Shown here one piece after another: positions 46,927 through 57,705 of a DNA stretch of 64,000 nucleotides. The notes beneath the pieces are model-generated. The model did no database searches. It was given only the letters and a program-made list of their open reading frames with translations, and was not told the origin of the DNA. Source of the DNA: Orobanche coerulescens. Taxonomy: Eukaryota > Streptophyta > Magnoliopsida > Lamiales > Orobanchaceae. The stretch spans positions 52,173,501-52,237,500 of the forward strand of contig CM065804.1 of assembly GCA_033398695.1 (NCBI GenBank), given 5' to 3'. Made by a program: the position numbers and the translations under genes. Numbering within the stretch: the first letter of the stretch is position 1; each line of letters starts with the position of its first letter.

Positions 46927-48106
46927 TGTTGTAGTAATATCGGTATTTGCGCCGTTTGTGCGGAAGGGTAAATATAAAGTGCGAAAATTAAATGGCACAC
47001 GGATTTATAGAGGTTCGGCCAAACGTGCCTACGTCCTCTATCAATGTATCTTTTTCTATAGGTTCAAGATCAAAACCTTTGCACCTCTATTCTATCGATC
47101 GAGGGATTACCGTTACAAGCTCGTCTTCTATCGGTCCGAGTAAAACCATTTTTCCTTTTCTATTGGATAAGGAATCAACCACTCTAGCTTTATATTGGTA
47201 CTAGATAAACCTCACTAAGATAGTGATTGTGATTCTAACAATGCCATATCCTTGATCCTAATAACACTGAATCCAATCTTATGTTTTCTTTTTCTCACTC
47301 GTGTATGATTTGTGTATAACACTCAATCACTCTAATTTAAGCTCGAGAACAACAACTATAATGTTTACAATGATATCTCAAGTGTATATGAATTGCTCAA
47401 TGTTGTTGTATGTATTGATACCAACTCATTTGGTATTTATAGCCTTCTTCCACAAACTAGCCGTTACTGCCAGTTGTTTATTAGCATGCTCTAGGCTGAC
47501 TTCCTTAGTGTGCGCTATTGCGTATATTTGCCTTAGCGTACGTTATGTACTGTTACGTACGTTAACGTCTTCCATTTTCAGTCCAATGGCTTCTGTCCTT
47601 CACAGTTAGCGTACGCTAACAATTTCTTGTAGCGTGCGTTAATCATGCATCATTGCATGCGTCATATATCCGTTAATACTTTTTGACTTGTAGCAGATTC
47701 TCCCCAATGGATTGATTGACTTGATTCAAACTGATATTTAGCATGCGCTAAATATCATATCTTGTGTGCGCTAAGATGACTTCAATGCATACGTCATTCT
47801 GTGTTTGAATTCTTTTTACAACGGTAATATGGGCTCGATAGCGTGCATTAATCCTTATGTGTAGCGTGCGCTATCCTCATCAGGTAACTTCACTTCAGGT
47901 TACATCAAACTCATCTGATCTGCAACCGGGACCCATTAGCGTGCGCTAACCTATATATCTAGCGTGCGCTAGCTTTGTATTTTGTCCAGCTTTTTGCGTC
48001 TTTGATTCCTTCGTCGTTTTGCTTCGCCTCTTTGTTGTTTTGTTTTGTTTAGCAACTTAATCATCAAAACACTTATTTATTAATATGTGGAATAATTATT
48101 CCAACA
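46927..48106 (-). repeat. Inserted LTR related to the TR-GAG LTR
   Basis: On the minus strand it starts TGTTGGAATAATTATTCC and ends ATATTACTACAACA (1,180 bp). The bases beyond 48106 are a minus-strand polypurine tract (AAAAAAGGGGAGAT) and 30-40 bp resembling the TR-GAG 3' interior, so it is a 3' LTR with a truncated body. It shares 'gtgttttgatgatt', 'aaagaggcgaagc' and TATA context with the TR-GAG LTR. CTGAG occurs at 46922-46926 and again at 48353-48357, a possible but unproven duplication. Confidence 0.7.
47436..47975 (-). promoter_or_regulatory. TTAGCGTACGCTAA / TAGCGTGCGCTA array upstream of TATA
   Basis: A perfect 16-bp palindrome GTTAGCGTACGCTAAC lies at 47605-47620. Variants occur at about 47495, 47510, 47533 (TTAGCGTACGTTA), 47553 (TTACGTACGTTAAC), 47629, 47745, 47765, 47840, 47865, 47938 and 47960. 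TATA (minus GGCTATAAATACC) is at 47432-47444. Both the TACGTACGTA word of TR-GAG and the AGCGTGCGCT word of LARD-M appear here as variants. Confidence 0.7.
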
Positions 48107-48442
48107 ATCTCCCCTTTTTTGATGATTAGAAAACAACTCTTTGAATTGGATAAAACTTGTAAAATAAAAATATATATATATGTACGTTTCAAAGTTTTCC
48201 ACTATAATTGCCTGCGTGTTTTACTGCTTTAATCATCATACTTACTTGCTGCATACATACTTACTGTTCCATTTTTTAGTTATTTGCTTTCGTCATCAGC
48301 TGACTTCCGCATACCTGTCTACAGACGACTTTAAGTCACTTGTACCTATCAGCTGAGAAACTCCTAAGCCGTCGTGTAAAAAGAGTTTCAATAAGTCTAT
48401 TCACCCCCATATACTTATTCCTGACGACTTGTGACCTACAAG

Positions 48443-48453
48443 TGGTATCAGAG
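48443..48453 (+). other. Primer binding site of the Sirevirus
   Basis: TGGTATCAGAG, complementary to the 3' end of plant initiator tRNA-Met, lies two bases after the LTR end (CTACA, 48440). Confidence 0.85.
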
Positions 48454-48520
48454 AGGTTGGTTCAATTTTTCAGAACCAGATCCATATATCAAGGATATAT
48501 ACTTTAATCTCTCTTTAGAA

Positions 48521-50589
48521 ATGGAACACATGCAACACATGTACTCTAGGTTACCTGTTTTTTCAGTTGACGAGTATGATATTTGGAAGATAAGAATGCA
48601 GGCACATTTATCATCCATACATGACGACATGTGATGCATAATTAAAGATGGTCCTTTCATCTTCGAGAAGGACAACTCCCCAGAATAAATTGCAGCCGGG
48701 AAGCCATAGAAGATCCCCAAGAAGAGGATGGAGCTGACCACTGAAGAGAGGAAGCTGGCCAATCTTGACAACCGGGCCAGAGATGTGTTGTACCAGACTC
48801 TTGACAAATCAACCATGGTCAAGATCAAGAATTGCAAGAATGCCAAATAAATTTGGGATACTCTAGCTGTGATGTGCGAAGGAACTGAGCTAATAAAAGA
48901 GAACACATTGTCAATTGCTACCCAAAAGTTTGACAACTTCAAAATGAAGAATGGAGAATCCATCGACCAAGTAGACACAAGATTCACAAAGATAATTAAT
49001 GAAACTAATTCTCTGGGAAAAACATATGGAAACAAGGAGATGGCCCTGAAAGTTCTAAGATCTCTCAACACATAATGGAGTATGAAGGTAGTGGCCATGA
49101 GAGAGTCCAAGGATCTTAACAAAATAAACATCTAGGTGCTGTTCTCTGATCTAAAGGCTTATGAGTTTGAGCTTCCATGTTCACTATCAACCGAGCCTGC
49201 AGAGAAAGGAATATGATTTGCAGCTGAGTCCCCTACCAATAGCCTATATGAAGTCAAGCCTCCAAATCCCTAGATCTTGAGGAAGAAATGGCATTTACAA
49301 TGCCAAGATTCAGCAACTTCCAGAAGAATTACTCCAAGTATAAGAAGAATTATAAAGAAAATCCAAGGAGGAATCAAAAGGCTGGAAGCTAGAAAGTTGA
49401 ATGCTACAACTATCACAAAACAGAACATATTCAAATGGACTGTCCTGATCTCAAGAAAGATGAAGGCAAGAAAGAAGTGGGCAGAAAAGAAGACAAGAGA
49501 AAAGCTTTCATTAGAGAAGACCAAGAGAGAGTAAAATCTAGCAGTGGATTCTTCTCTGATGATGATGAGGAGTACAATTGTCTGATGGCCAACTTAGCTG
49601 ATGAAGAGGTAACATCCAAACCCTCAATTTCAAATAATAACAGCTCAGACATGTCTCAGGATATGGACTTACATGAGTCTGTCAATCAGCTTCTCAAAGA
49701 TTTTGAGTTAAAATCTGCGCACTTAACTGTATCAGCCGAGAAGACCCATCTGCAAGATGAGAATAGGCAGCTGAAAAATAACTTTGAAAAACTCAGCCTA
49801 GAGTTAATTAAAACCAAATATGAATTTGAAAAATAGGCTGAGGACAAGTTGAAAAACCAGGCTAATAATACTACAGCTGAGATCAAAATATTAACTGTTT
49901 TAAATAGTGAGAAATCAGCTGCACTTGCTCATGTTAAATCTGAGTTTGCTAAACTGACACAGCTAAGTAATACACAAGCTAAGGAGATAACTTCTCTCAA
50001 AGCATCTATAACCTTGGATGAGTTGTGTATGAATAAAAGGCCACTTTATTCCTGATCAGGCCTTGGATATGACCCCAACACTCCCTCTAGTTGTAAAACT
50101 ACTTTCATAAAGGGAGAAACATTGTACCGTCTGCTGAGCCGACTTACAAACCTCTATTTCAAAATAGACAGCAACCAAGTCAAAAGTTTAGGCAGTAGCC
50201 AAGGTCTACGAGGCAGCCACCTAGACAAGAGACTAGGCAATGGGCAAGGCAAAAGCAACAGCCTAGACAACATGCCCACTATTAACAAAGACTCCCCAAA
50301 ATTAGATTTCAAAATGGGAGGGGCAAATGGAAACCTCAAGGTTATCCAAGTTTTCAAAATCAACATGTGTGGAGACCCCAAGATTTTATAAATGGTCTCA
50401 GCCAAGATTTAGAAATGGCCCACACCACCAATTTTATGAGGCATATCCAGTACACAATCCTAACCGAGGATATAGGCCCAGACCATACACACCTTTTAGG
50501 GGCAATCACCATAACTTCCATAATTCAAGGGGAAATTAATTCTCTAGGAAACCAACTAATCCCCGAGGACCCACACAGATTTGGGTACC
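48521..50589 (+). pseudogene. gag: Sirevirus Gag, decayed
   Basis: It starts at the ATG at 48521 (RLPVFSVDEYDIWKIRMQAH), and the UBN2-like core follows (LTTEERKLANLDNRARDVLY, FDNFKMKNGESIDQVDTRF). Stops occur at 48632, 48686, 48707, 48848 and 49073, with later frame changes. The zinc knuckle has lost a cysteine (CYNYHKTEHIQMDC). After it come an acidic SSGFFSDDDEEYNCLM, a coiled coil (49700-49990, QLLKDFELKSAHL, ENRQLKNNFEKLSLELIK) and a basic C-terminus ending WVPKSLLV. The full-length plan is that of Sirevirus Gag, but it is not functional. Confidence 0.8.
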
Positions 50590-52199
50590 TAAATCTCTGC
50601 TTGTTTGATTGAAGAAAAGGTGGAAGGACTACTACCACATCTCCACAAACTCAAATATAGGAGGTGAAGAATGGTTTGTAGATTCTGGATGCTCAAGGCA
50701 CATGACTAGGAACAAGAAGGTGCTGTCAAATTATACAACGGAAAGAGGCCCAGATGTAACATTTGGAGATAGCTCTAGAGGACAGACAAAAGGTTTTGGA
50801 GAGCTTCAAAGAGGAAACATAACAATATCCAAAGTCCATTATGTCAAAGGTCTCAAGTACAACCTTTTGAGTATAAGTCAGTTTTGTGATGAAAAGAATC
50901 TAGTAGTCTTCACCATTTGGAAATGCATGATGATAGATATCCTATCTGGAGAAGTGAAGCTGCAAGGATTCAGAAGGAGATATGTCTATATGATAGATTG
51001 GAACACAAGAACTCCCAACACCTATTTTATATCCAAGACAATAGCTGAAAAAGAATGGGTGTGGCACAAAAGACTATGCCACCTGAACTTCAAAGCCATC
51101 AACAAGATTAGTTCTCAAAAAATGGTCAGAGGACTTCCAGAATAAGTATTCAGAAAGGAAGATCTCTGTGATGCATGTCAGAAAGGGAAGCAAACCAGAG
51201 CATCATTCAAACCAGTTCAGCCTACCACTCTCACCACAAGGATTCTAGATCTACGTCATATGGATCTATTTGGCCCCATCAAGCCAAGAACACTGGCTGG
51301 AAGAAAGCATGCTCTAGTAGTAGTAGATGACTACTCAAGATATACATGGATTGTTTTTCTCTATAAAAAGAGTGAAACTTTGACAAAGCTACCTGAGCTG
51401 CTAAGGAAGATCCAGAATGAGAAATTCTTCTCAATCATCAAGATCAGATCAGATAGAGGAGGAGAATTTCTCAACAAGGCAACCACTGAATACGGTGATC
51501 AGAATGGGATCCAGTACGAGGTCTCTGCAGCCAGGACTCCACAGCAGAATGGTGTTGCTGAAAGAAGAAACAGAACCTTGAAGGAAGCTGCCAGGTCCAT
51601 GATTGCCGGTGACACGCCAAAGAGGTTCGGCTGAAGTCATCAACACAAAGATGCCACACTCGTAATAGAGTATGACTGTAGGGAGACATGGCAAAACTCC
51701 CTATGAGGTTTCGAATGGCAGAACACCAACTGTTGCATATTTTCATATCCTTGGTTGTAAGTGTTTCATCCACAACAATGGTAAAACCCAACTAAATGCC
51801 TTTGACACTAAAACTGATGATGGTCTCTTTATGGGATACTCACATATAAGCAAGGTATACATAGTATTTAACAAAAGAACCTTAATTGTGGAAGAAACAC
51901 CTAATGTTGTGTTTGATGAATCTATTGTTGAGTACAGGAAACATGTGGAATTAATTGAGAATAAGCTCAATGCCACCCTAGAAGAAGTCATCGTTAATGA
52001 CACAGGAATGATGGACTCACCTGCAGATCAACCTGAAGACCCAACTACAGATCAGATAGGACCTCAAAACCTACCTGATCCAGTTGCAGCTGATGAAGAC
52101 CCATCTATAGCTGATAAAGACCCATCCGCATATCAGACAGGATATCCACCTGCAGATGACAAGACTGTAGTTGAACTAGTTGCAGACCAAGGAGATCAG
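50590..52199 (+). pseudogene. pol: Sirevirus protease remnant, GAG-pre-integrase and integrase
   Basis: The aspartic protease signature EWFVDSGCSRHMT (about 50665-50705) has no recognisable rest of the domain. Next is the pre-integrase region (YVKGLKYNLLSISQFCDEKN, HKRLCHLNFKAINKIS) with a stop at 51143. The integrase core follows, with catalytic residues in HMDLFGP, IRSDRGGEF and QQNGVAERRNRTL, and a frameshift near 51630. The C-terminal arm (51672-52199, GKTPYEVSNGRTP, FHILGCKCFIHNNG) ends in an acidic Asp/Pro-rich linker cut at 52199 by the nested element. RT resumes at 61475. Confidence 0.85.
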
Positions 52200-54028
52200 T
52201 GTTGGGATTCGGTGCCTGAATTGAAGGCCCAGCGGAAGCGGTAAAACAAAAATTAATTCGATCTGAATCCCCACGAGGATCAATCGAGCTACGTATGTAC
52301 GAATATAATACGAAACACAAGAGATATGAGAAAACATACCCTTGTAGTCTGTTGATTAAATCGTATCCTTCTCTTGAGCTATTCCCCAAGATTTTAGTTG
52401 ATTTCCCTACGATCCAATCTGATCCAAGCTCTTGGATGATCCAACGCCGAAAATACCACATCTCTACTTGCCACGCGCTGGAGAAATGAACGTAACGACG
52501 ATCACCTTGCTATCCTCCAAGGATACGACTAGAGCTAGGATGATGAAGCTTTTGATTGTGATTATTACACTATAAGTGTATAAATCATATACTCGCAATC
52601 AAACTCTTGATTATTCTCCAAGAACAACAAGAAGAAGGGAAGAAGAATAAGAGTATTGAGAAAACAATTTTCTCTCTCTCACTCACTTAGAACTCACGGA
52701 TGGAATCAAATGCACCAAGTAAAGTCAAGTGAGATGACAAGTCTTCGTCTTATTCTTTATACACAACCCACAACTCATCCACATGATAGTGAACCCCACA
52801 AGTCTTAATCTTCCATTAAAAATGGCAAACAAAAGACAAAGGAAGATTGGTGGAAAAGGGGGGGGGGCATATATAAAGGAATTGAAGAGTTCAGTTCGTT
52901 CCGGACTCCCGTGAGTCTAAACAGATAAACTCCGATTCCGATGTATTTATATCAATTAATTAATCCAATTAATTAATCATATCAAATACATAATAACATA
53001 ATTAATTTCTCCAAGAAATAATTATATTCATGAATTAAATTAATCACCCAGCAATTTATTTAAGTCATTAGGCCGTAAATTAATTATCCAATAAATTAAT
53101 TTAAACATCCAATGTTCCAATAAATTAGATATCCAAAATCTAATATTTATAATGAGAGAATAAGCTCGATTGATACCGTCGTCAATACTATTGCGCGACT
53201 CAATAGGTCTATCTCAGTCAGCAATGGGAGGAACAAAAGAGTAGTAGCACCACCTAGCCAGCCTGGCGGCCTACACCGTACCCAACTGAGAACGAATGAT
53301 TGGGATCATTCAAGAACCATTCGGTCATGAATACCAGTATACGTATAAACCCTTATTTCGAATGTCCCGATCAAGTTATAGGGTCATGGTCAGTCAAACC
53401 CTATCTGTACTTGACGCTATGCATGCGTTAATACAAATCGAGATCATCGAGCACTCGTGTATTTAATACAGCTAGCTCCAATGCTTTGGCAAAGACTTAT
53501 GATCTCATCTGCCAGTAAACGCATAAGACATATAACCCACTCACTAACGGGAGAAAGAATTATATCTTGGTATTCAGTAGGACCTGCTACTTGCTCATCA
53601 AGATGCACGTCGAGGTTGACCTCCGCCTTCTGGTTTACAGGGTCGAACTACTCTAATGAAAATCTTGACGTCACAAGCACATCCCTACTAAATCCTCAAG
53701 TCGAAGGTTCACGAATACCTATCACAAACTTTCGATTCCGTCATTGACTGTCCTGGAGTAAAATCCGTGTGACGAATCGAGGGTGAGTCGGTTCGAGTAT
53801 ACAAATCCAATTAGCAAACCTATAACGTGTGCTCCCACTAACCATTAGTGTTCGATAGGCACTCTCCATGTCAAAGAACACGTCATACAAGTCTTCACAT
53901 AAACTTAATGCCCAGTCAAGTTTCATCGACTTGCGAACGATTAAGTATTTGAGCTATAAACATTTCCAGTGCCGACCTCCTCATCCAATAAGGAGTGGAA
54001 TGTTTTGCTCTCAAATACATGAACTAGT

Positions 54029-54118
<90 letters not shown>

Positions 54119-54249
54119 GAGTCAGGAACGCGAGTAACTACCAGTAAATAAAGAAACATCCATTGCCTTATGATAATAATTACATAATAACAAGTACGAT
54201 GCCCTCACTCAACATCCTATGAGTGGCATTCGAGGGCATACTCCTAACA
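52200..54249 (-). repeat. 3' LTR of the nested copia element
   Basis: The LTR is 2,050 bp, on the minus strand TGTTAGGAGTATGCC...GAATCCCAACA. It includes a (TA)n run at 54032-54117 and a TATA-like TGTATAAAGAAT at about 52755-52766. It contains no CpG palindrome array, unlike the other LTRs here. Confidence 0.9.
54032..54117. repeat. (TA)n microsatellite inside the LTR
   Basis: About 86 bp of TA lie between CTAGTTTC and CGAGTCAGG. The same point holds about 10 bp in the sister LTR (61325-61334) and about 47 bp in the solo LTR (40206-40252). Confidence 0.95.
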
Positions 54250-54480
54250 ATCTCCCAATTGCACTCAATGCCACACACTATGGTATCTAATACCGATGTT
54301 TTCTAGATGACGCTCCAAGCTAATCTAAGAAAGTGGCTTGGTTAGTGGATCAACGACATAGTCGGCTGACTCTGCTCTTTGCAGCATAATGTATCTCTTT
54401 GCGAACAAATTCTCTTACGAGATGATACTCTCTCTCAATATGTTTTGTATTGTTGTGAAACCTCTGCTCCTAGGCCTGTG

Positions 54481-55252
54481 CTACCGCTCTAGCAGCGCAG
54501 CATAAAGTGTCACGTGAAGTTTACCCAGTAACTTCTTAACCCTTCCTTTGGAGGCCTCCGAGGCCGCTTTATACTCAGCCGAATAGGTGGAATTAGCAGT
54601 CGCGCTATACTTGGCACTATGCCAAGATACTGCTCCTCCATTAAGAGTAAATATGTATCCAGAAGTAGACATCGAATCGTCTTTTTGTCCTTGGAAGTCC
54701 AATCCCATCACATTCAGTTCTCCACCGCCATACATAAGAACCATATCTCTAGTCCTTCTCAAGTACTTGAGAACGTTCTTTACGGTATTCCAATGTTCCC
54801 TAACTGAGTTAGCCCGAAACCTACTTACCACGCTCCCAGCATGCGCAATGTCAGGTCTCGTACACAATAAAGTATAAGGCTACCCAATTTACGAAGCATA
54901 TGGTATATTACTCATTTCCTTTAATTGTTCCTCACTATGAGGACACATCTTAAAGGCGAGTTTTATTCCATGTCGCATCGGTAGGAACCCTCTTTAAGAT
55001 CTTATCTATATAGAGGGCTTGGGAAAAACCTATTGTTCTCTTCGCTCTATCTCGGTAGAGCCGAATACCAAGAATATAGGTAGCTTCTCCCAAGTCTTTC
55101 ATGGAGAAATTACTCGAAAGCATAGCTTTCACAGAACTGAGCATCCCCACATCATTTCCTATTAGTAGAATGTCATCTACATATAGTACTAAGAATGTGA
55201 TCTTGCTCCCACTAACCCTCTTGTATACACAAGGTTCCTCTTCATTTTGCAC
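54481..55252 (-). pseudogene. pol: RT C-terminus and RNase H of the nested copia element
   Basis: RT resumes at CVYKRVSGSKITFLVLYVDD, with the catalytic YVDD at 55172-55183, then MKDLGEATYILGI. RNase H carries STSGYIFTLNGGAVSW and STYSAEYKAASEA, and its last third is truncated or shifted. The N-terminal half of RT, including LYGLKQ, is missing, with a junction near 55290-55320 (DSMKWT next to SWDLRFNE). A frameshift near 54950 separates RT from RNase H. Confidence 0.85.
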
Positions 55253-55345
55253 ATAGTTAATATCTTTGACTGTCTCGTTAAAACGAAGGTCCCAACTACA
55301 TGAAGACTACTACAGTCCATTTCATGGAGTCTACATCCACCATTG

Positions 55346-56538
55346 CTAGGTCATTGGTCGCGGGTCGGTCTCTTGTTTATCACCTAGAACCTCGTGGAAA
55401 CCCAGTTCCTCCAAGTGTATAAAACTATACCTCTCAGGTAATTGAGACACCCTACTAGACCTACGAGGTGGTTGTACTTGTGCTACAGAAGGTTCGGTTC
55501 CATTTTCTTGCACAGGTGTCTCCTGAGAAGTTTCATTGTATTCTTCCAAAGAAATATTTCTGCCTGCTCCGCCTTCCTGAATGAACTCATCTTCCAGGAA
55601 GTGTGCATGCAAAGCAACAAAGATCTTTCGATATTTGGGCATCTATAATAGATAACCCATCGCCTCAGATGGAAATCCAATGAAACGTCTCCTCATGGAC
55701 CTCGCTTCCATTTTGTCCACCTTAGTCTTCTTGACATAGGTGGGACATCCCCAAATCCTTATGTGATTAAGACTTGGTTTCCTGCCCTCCCACATCTCAC
55801 GTGGAGTTTTAGAAACAGATTTGGAAAGACATCTGTTCAAGATATATGCAACAGTCAGAAGTGTATACCCCACAGGTAAATCAGTAAGTCAGTATAGCCT
55901 AGCATGGAATGGACCATGTCCAACAAGGTCTGATTCCTTCTTTCTAACACACCATTTAACTGAGGAGTGCCTGGAGGTGTTAGTTGTGATACTATTCCAT
56001 GTTCCTTTAGGAACTTGTCAAACTCTGTACTAATATCCTCGCCACCTCGGTCCAATTGAAGTGCTTGAATGTGATTTCCAATTTGTTTCTCGACTAGGGC
56101 CTTAAATTCCTGGAATTTCTCAAAGGCCTTGGATTTATGCTTCATTAACTTTACATAACCATACCTAGTATGATCGTCTGTAAACATAATGAAATATTGA
56201 TATCCGTCATGTTATGCTTCTAAAGCACCACTTACGTCGGTGTGGATTAATCCCAGTTTATCAGCGGCTCTTTGAAAAGTCCATGTGAAGGGGGACTTAG
56301 TCATTTTGCCTTTAAGGCAAGAATCACAAGTAGGAAAATGATCCGATCCCAATGGACCCATAAGTCCATCTTTTTCCATTTTGTAAACCTTGGTCTGACC
56401 AACATGACCAAGTCTAAGATGACATTTCAAAACTTGATTGGTTTCATCCCTACCACGCTTTCTAGTCATAGTATTCACAACGACTTTGTTACTGAGGTTT
56501 AGATGATACAGTCCATTTAACAATGTAGCAGTGCCCAC
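55346..56538 (-). pseudogene. pol: Pre-integrase and integrase of the nested copia element
   Basis: The HHCC-type region (LRLGHVGQTKVYKME, CDSCLKGKMTKSPF) leads into the integrase core with catalytic Asp/Asp/Glu in HTDVSG, LQLDRGGED and LNGVLERRNQTLL. The C-terminal part (TPREMWEGRKPSLNHIRIWG, RRRFIGFPSEA) and the linker to RT follow (PPRRSSRVSQLPERY). Breaks occur near 56200, 55860 and 55643. Confidence 0.85.
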
Positions 56539-56630
56539 TAGTTTATTTCTGAAATAAATTTTTCAGGAACCATCACCAATGAAAAATAATAAAGCCTTTC
56601 CGATCTATGACCGGAATGTATACAATGTTT

Positions 56631-56910
56631 TTATGCCCCTTGGGCGAAACAAGTACATCTTCTAAAAACAAAGCCGGATTCTAAATCCAAAAGAAGTGAT
56701 CCTATGTCGGTTTCCTTGACACTATGCCCGCTTCCGACAATGACCATCACTTCCTCAACTCCAAGCTTCCTACTTTGTTCTAGATCCTGATTCACGGTAC
56801 AAATATGAGAACTCGCACCAGAATCCAGTATCCAAGAAGTAGAAAATACAGTAGCAGAACAATTTGTTTCCAAAACTAAGTTCTGTACCTGAAGCGCCAT
56901 GAAAAATCGG
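56631..56910 (-). pseudogene. pol: Aspartic protease of the nested copia element
   Basis: Retropepsin signature WILDSGASSHICT is followed by a flap-like VMVIVGSGHSVKETDIG. The frame differs from that of gag (shift near 56900). Confidence 0.8.
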
Positions 56911-57705
56911 ACAGTCTCTTGCCCAGTGGCCCAGCTCACCGCACTTGAGACATGCGTCCTTATTCTTCTTGTTCTTCGGAACCATCGGGGCCTTGCCCTT
57001 ACCCTTGAGGTCCTTTACTTGTGGTCCCGTCTGCTTCTTGGTCTTTTTCTTCTTTTTCTTAGACCTCCAAGGTCCAGAATAAATCACAAGGGCAGACTCC
57101 TTCATCCGCGGAATCTTCATCTGAGACTGAGCGGTCACGAGTTTGTTCATTAACCCAGCTAAGTTACATGCAATCTCATTGCAGTTGAAGTTCATAACAA
57201 ACTGTGAGAAAGAATCAGGGAGAGACTGTAGGATAAGGTCAGTTTCAAGAGAAGTATCCATCTTAAAATCAAGAGCCTCCAATCTTTCAATCATGGATAT
57301 CATTTTGAGGACTTGGTCGCCAACCTTCTCATCTTCCTTCATCCTTGTGCCGAACAATTGCTTGGATATCTCATATCTAGCAGTTCGACTGTGCTCACCA
57401 TAAAGCTCGATTAAGTGAGATAGAATCTGTCTAGCAAAAGTCATTTTCTCATGAGCTCTCTGAAGCTCATTAGACATGGAAGCCATCATATATGCACGTA
57501 CTTTCACGTCATCCTTAACCCACTTTTCGTGGTTTTCAATCTCTTCCTAATTGGCTCTTGTCCGCACTGGAGGCGCCGGAATGTCTCTCTCCAAGACGTA
57601 TCCCAGTGCCTCTATACTGGGGACTATCATCAAATTGCGGATCCAATCCACAAAGTTAGGTCCGTTCAAGGTGTTCTTTTCGAGTAGACTTGCGAGTGGG
57701 TTCAT
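56911..57705 (-). pseudogene. gag: Gag of the nested copia element
   Basis: It starts at the minus-strand ATG at 57705 (PLASLLEKNTLNGPNFVDW, DUF4219-like start). One stop (RAN*EEIE) lies near 57547. The UBN2 core is intact (AHEKMTFARQILSHLIELYG, LQSLPDSFSQFVMNFN), followed by a Lys-rich run and a zinc knuckle CLKCGELGHWARDC (56911-56952). Downstream it should fuse to protease, but the frame is shifted. Confidence 0.85.

Larger units (their letters stand above)
45786..48440 (+). repeat. Sirevirus LTR, interrupted by another LTR
   Basis: It starts TGTTAGGAATACTTATTAG and ends TTGTGACCTACA (48440) just before TGGTATCAGAG. TATA (ATCTATAAATACC) is at 46744-46756, and 'tctattcaccccc' near the end is typical of copia LTR ends. 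The segment 46927-48106 is a foreign, minus-strand LTR. Coding remnants on both sides suggest this one LTR serves two element bodies. Confidence 0.7.

Noticed and set aside
53868..54137. Frame with an Ile-Tyr repeat
   Set aside because: It is a translation of the (TA)n microsatellite.
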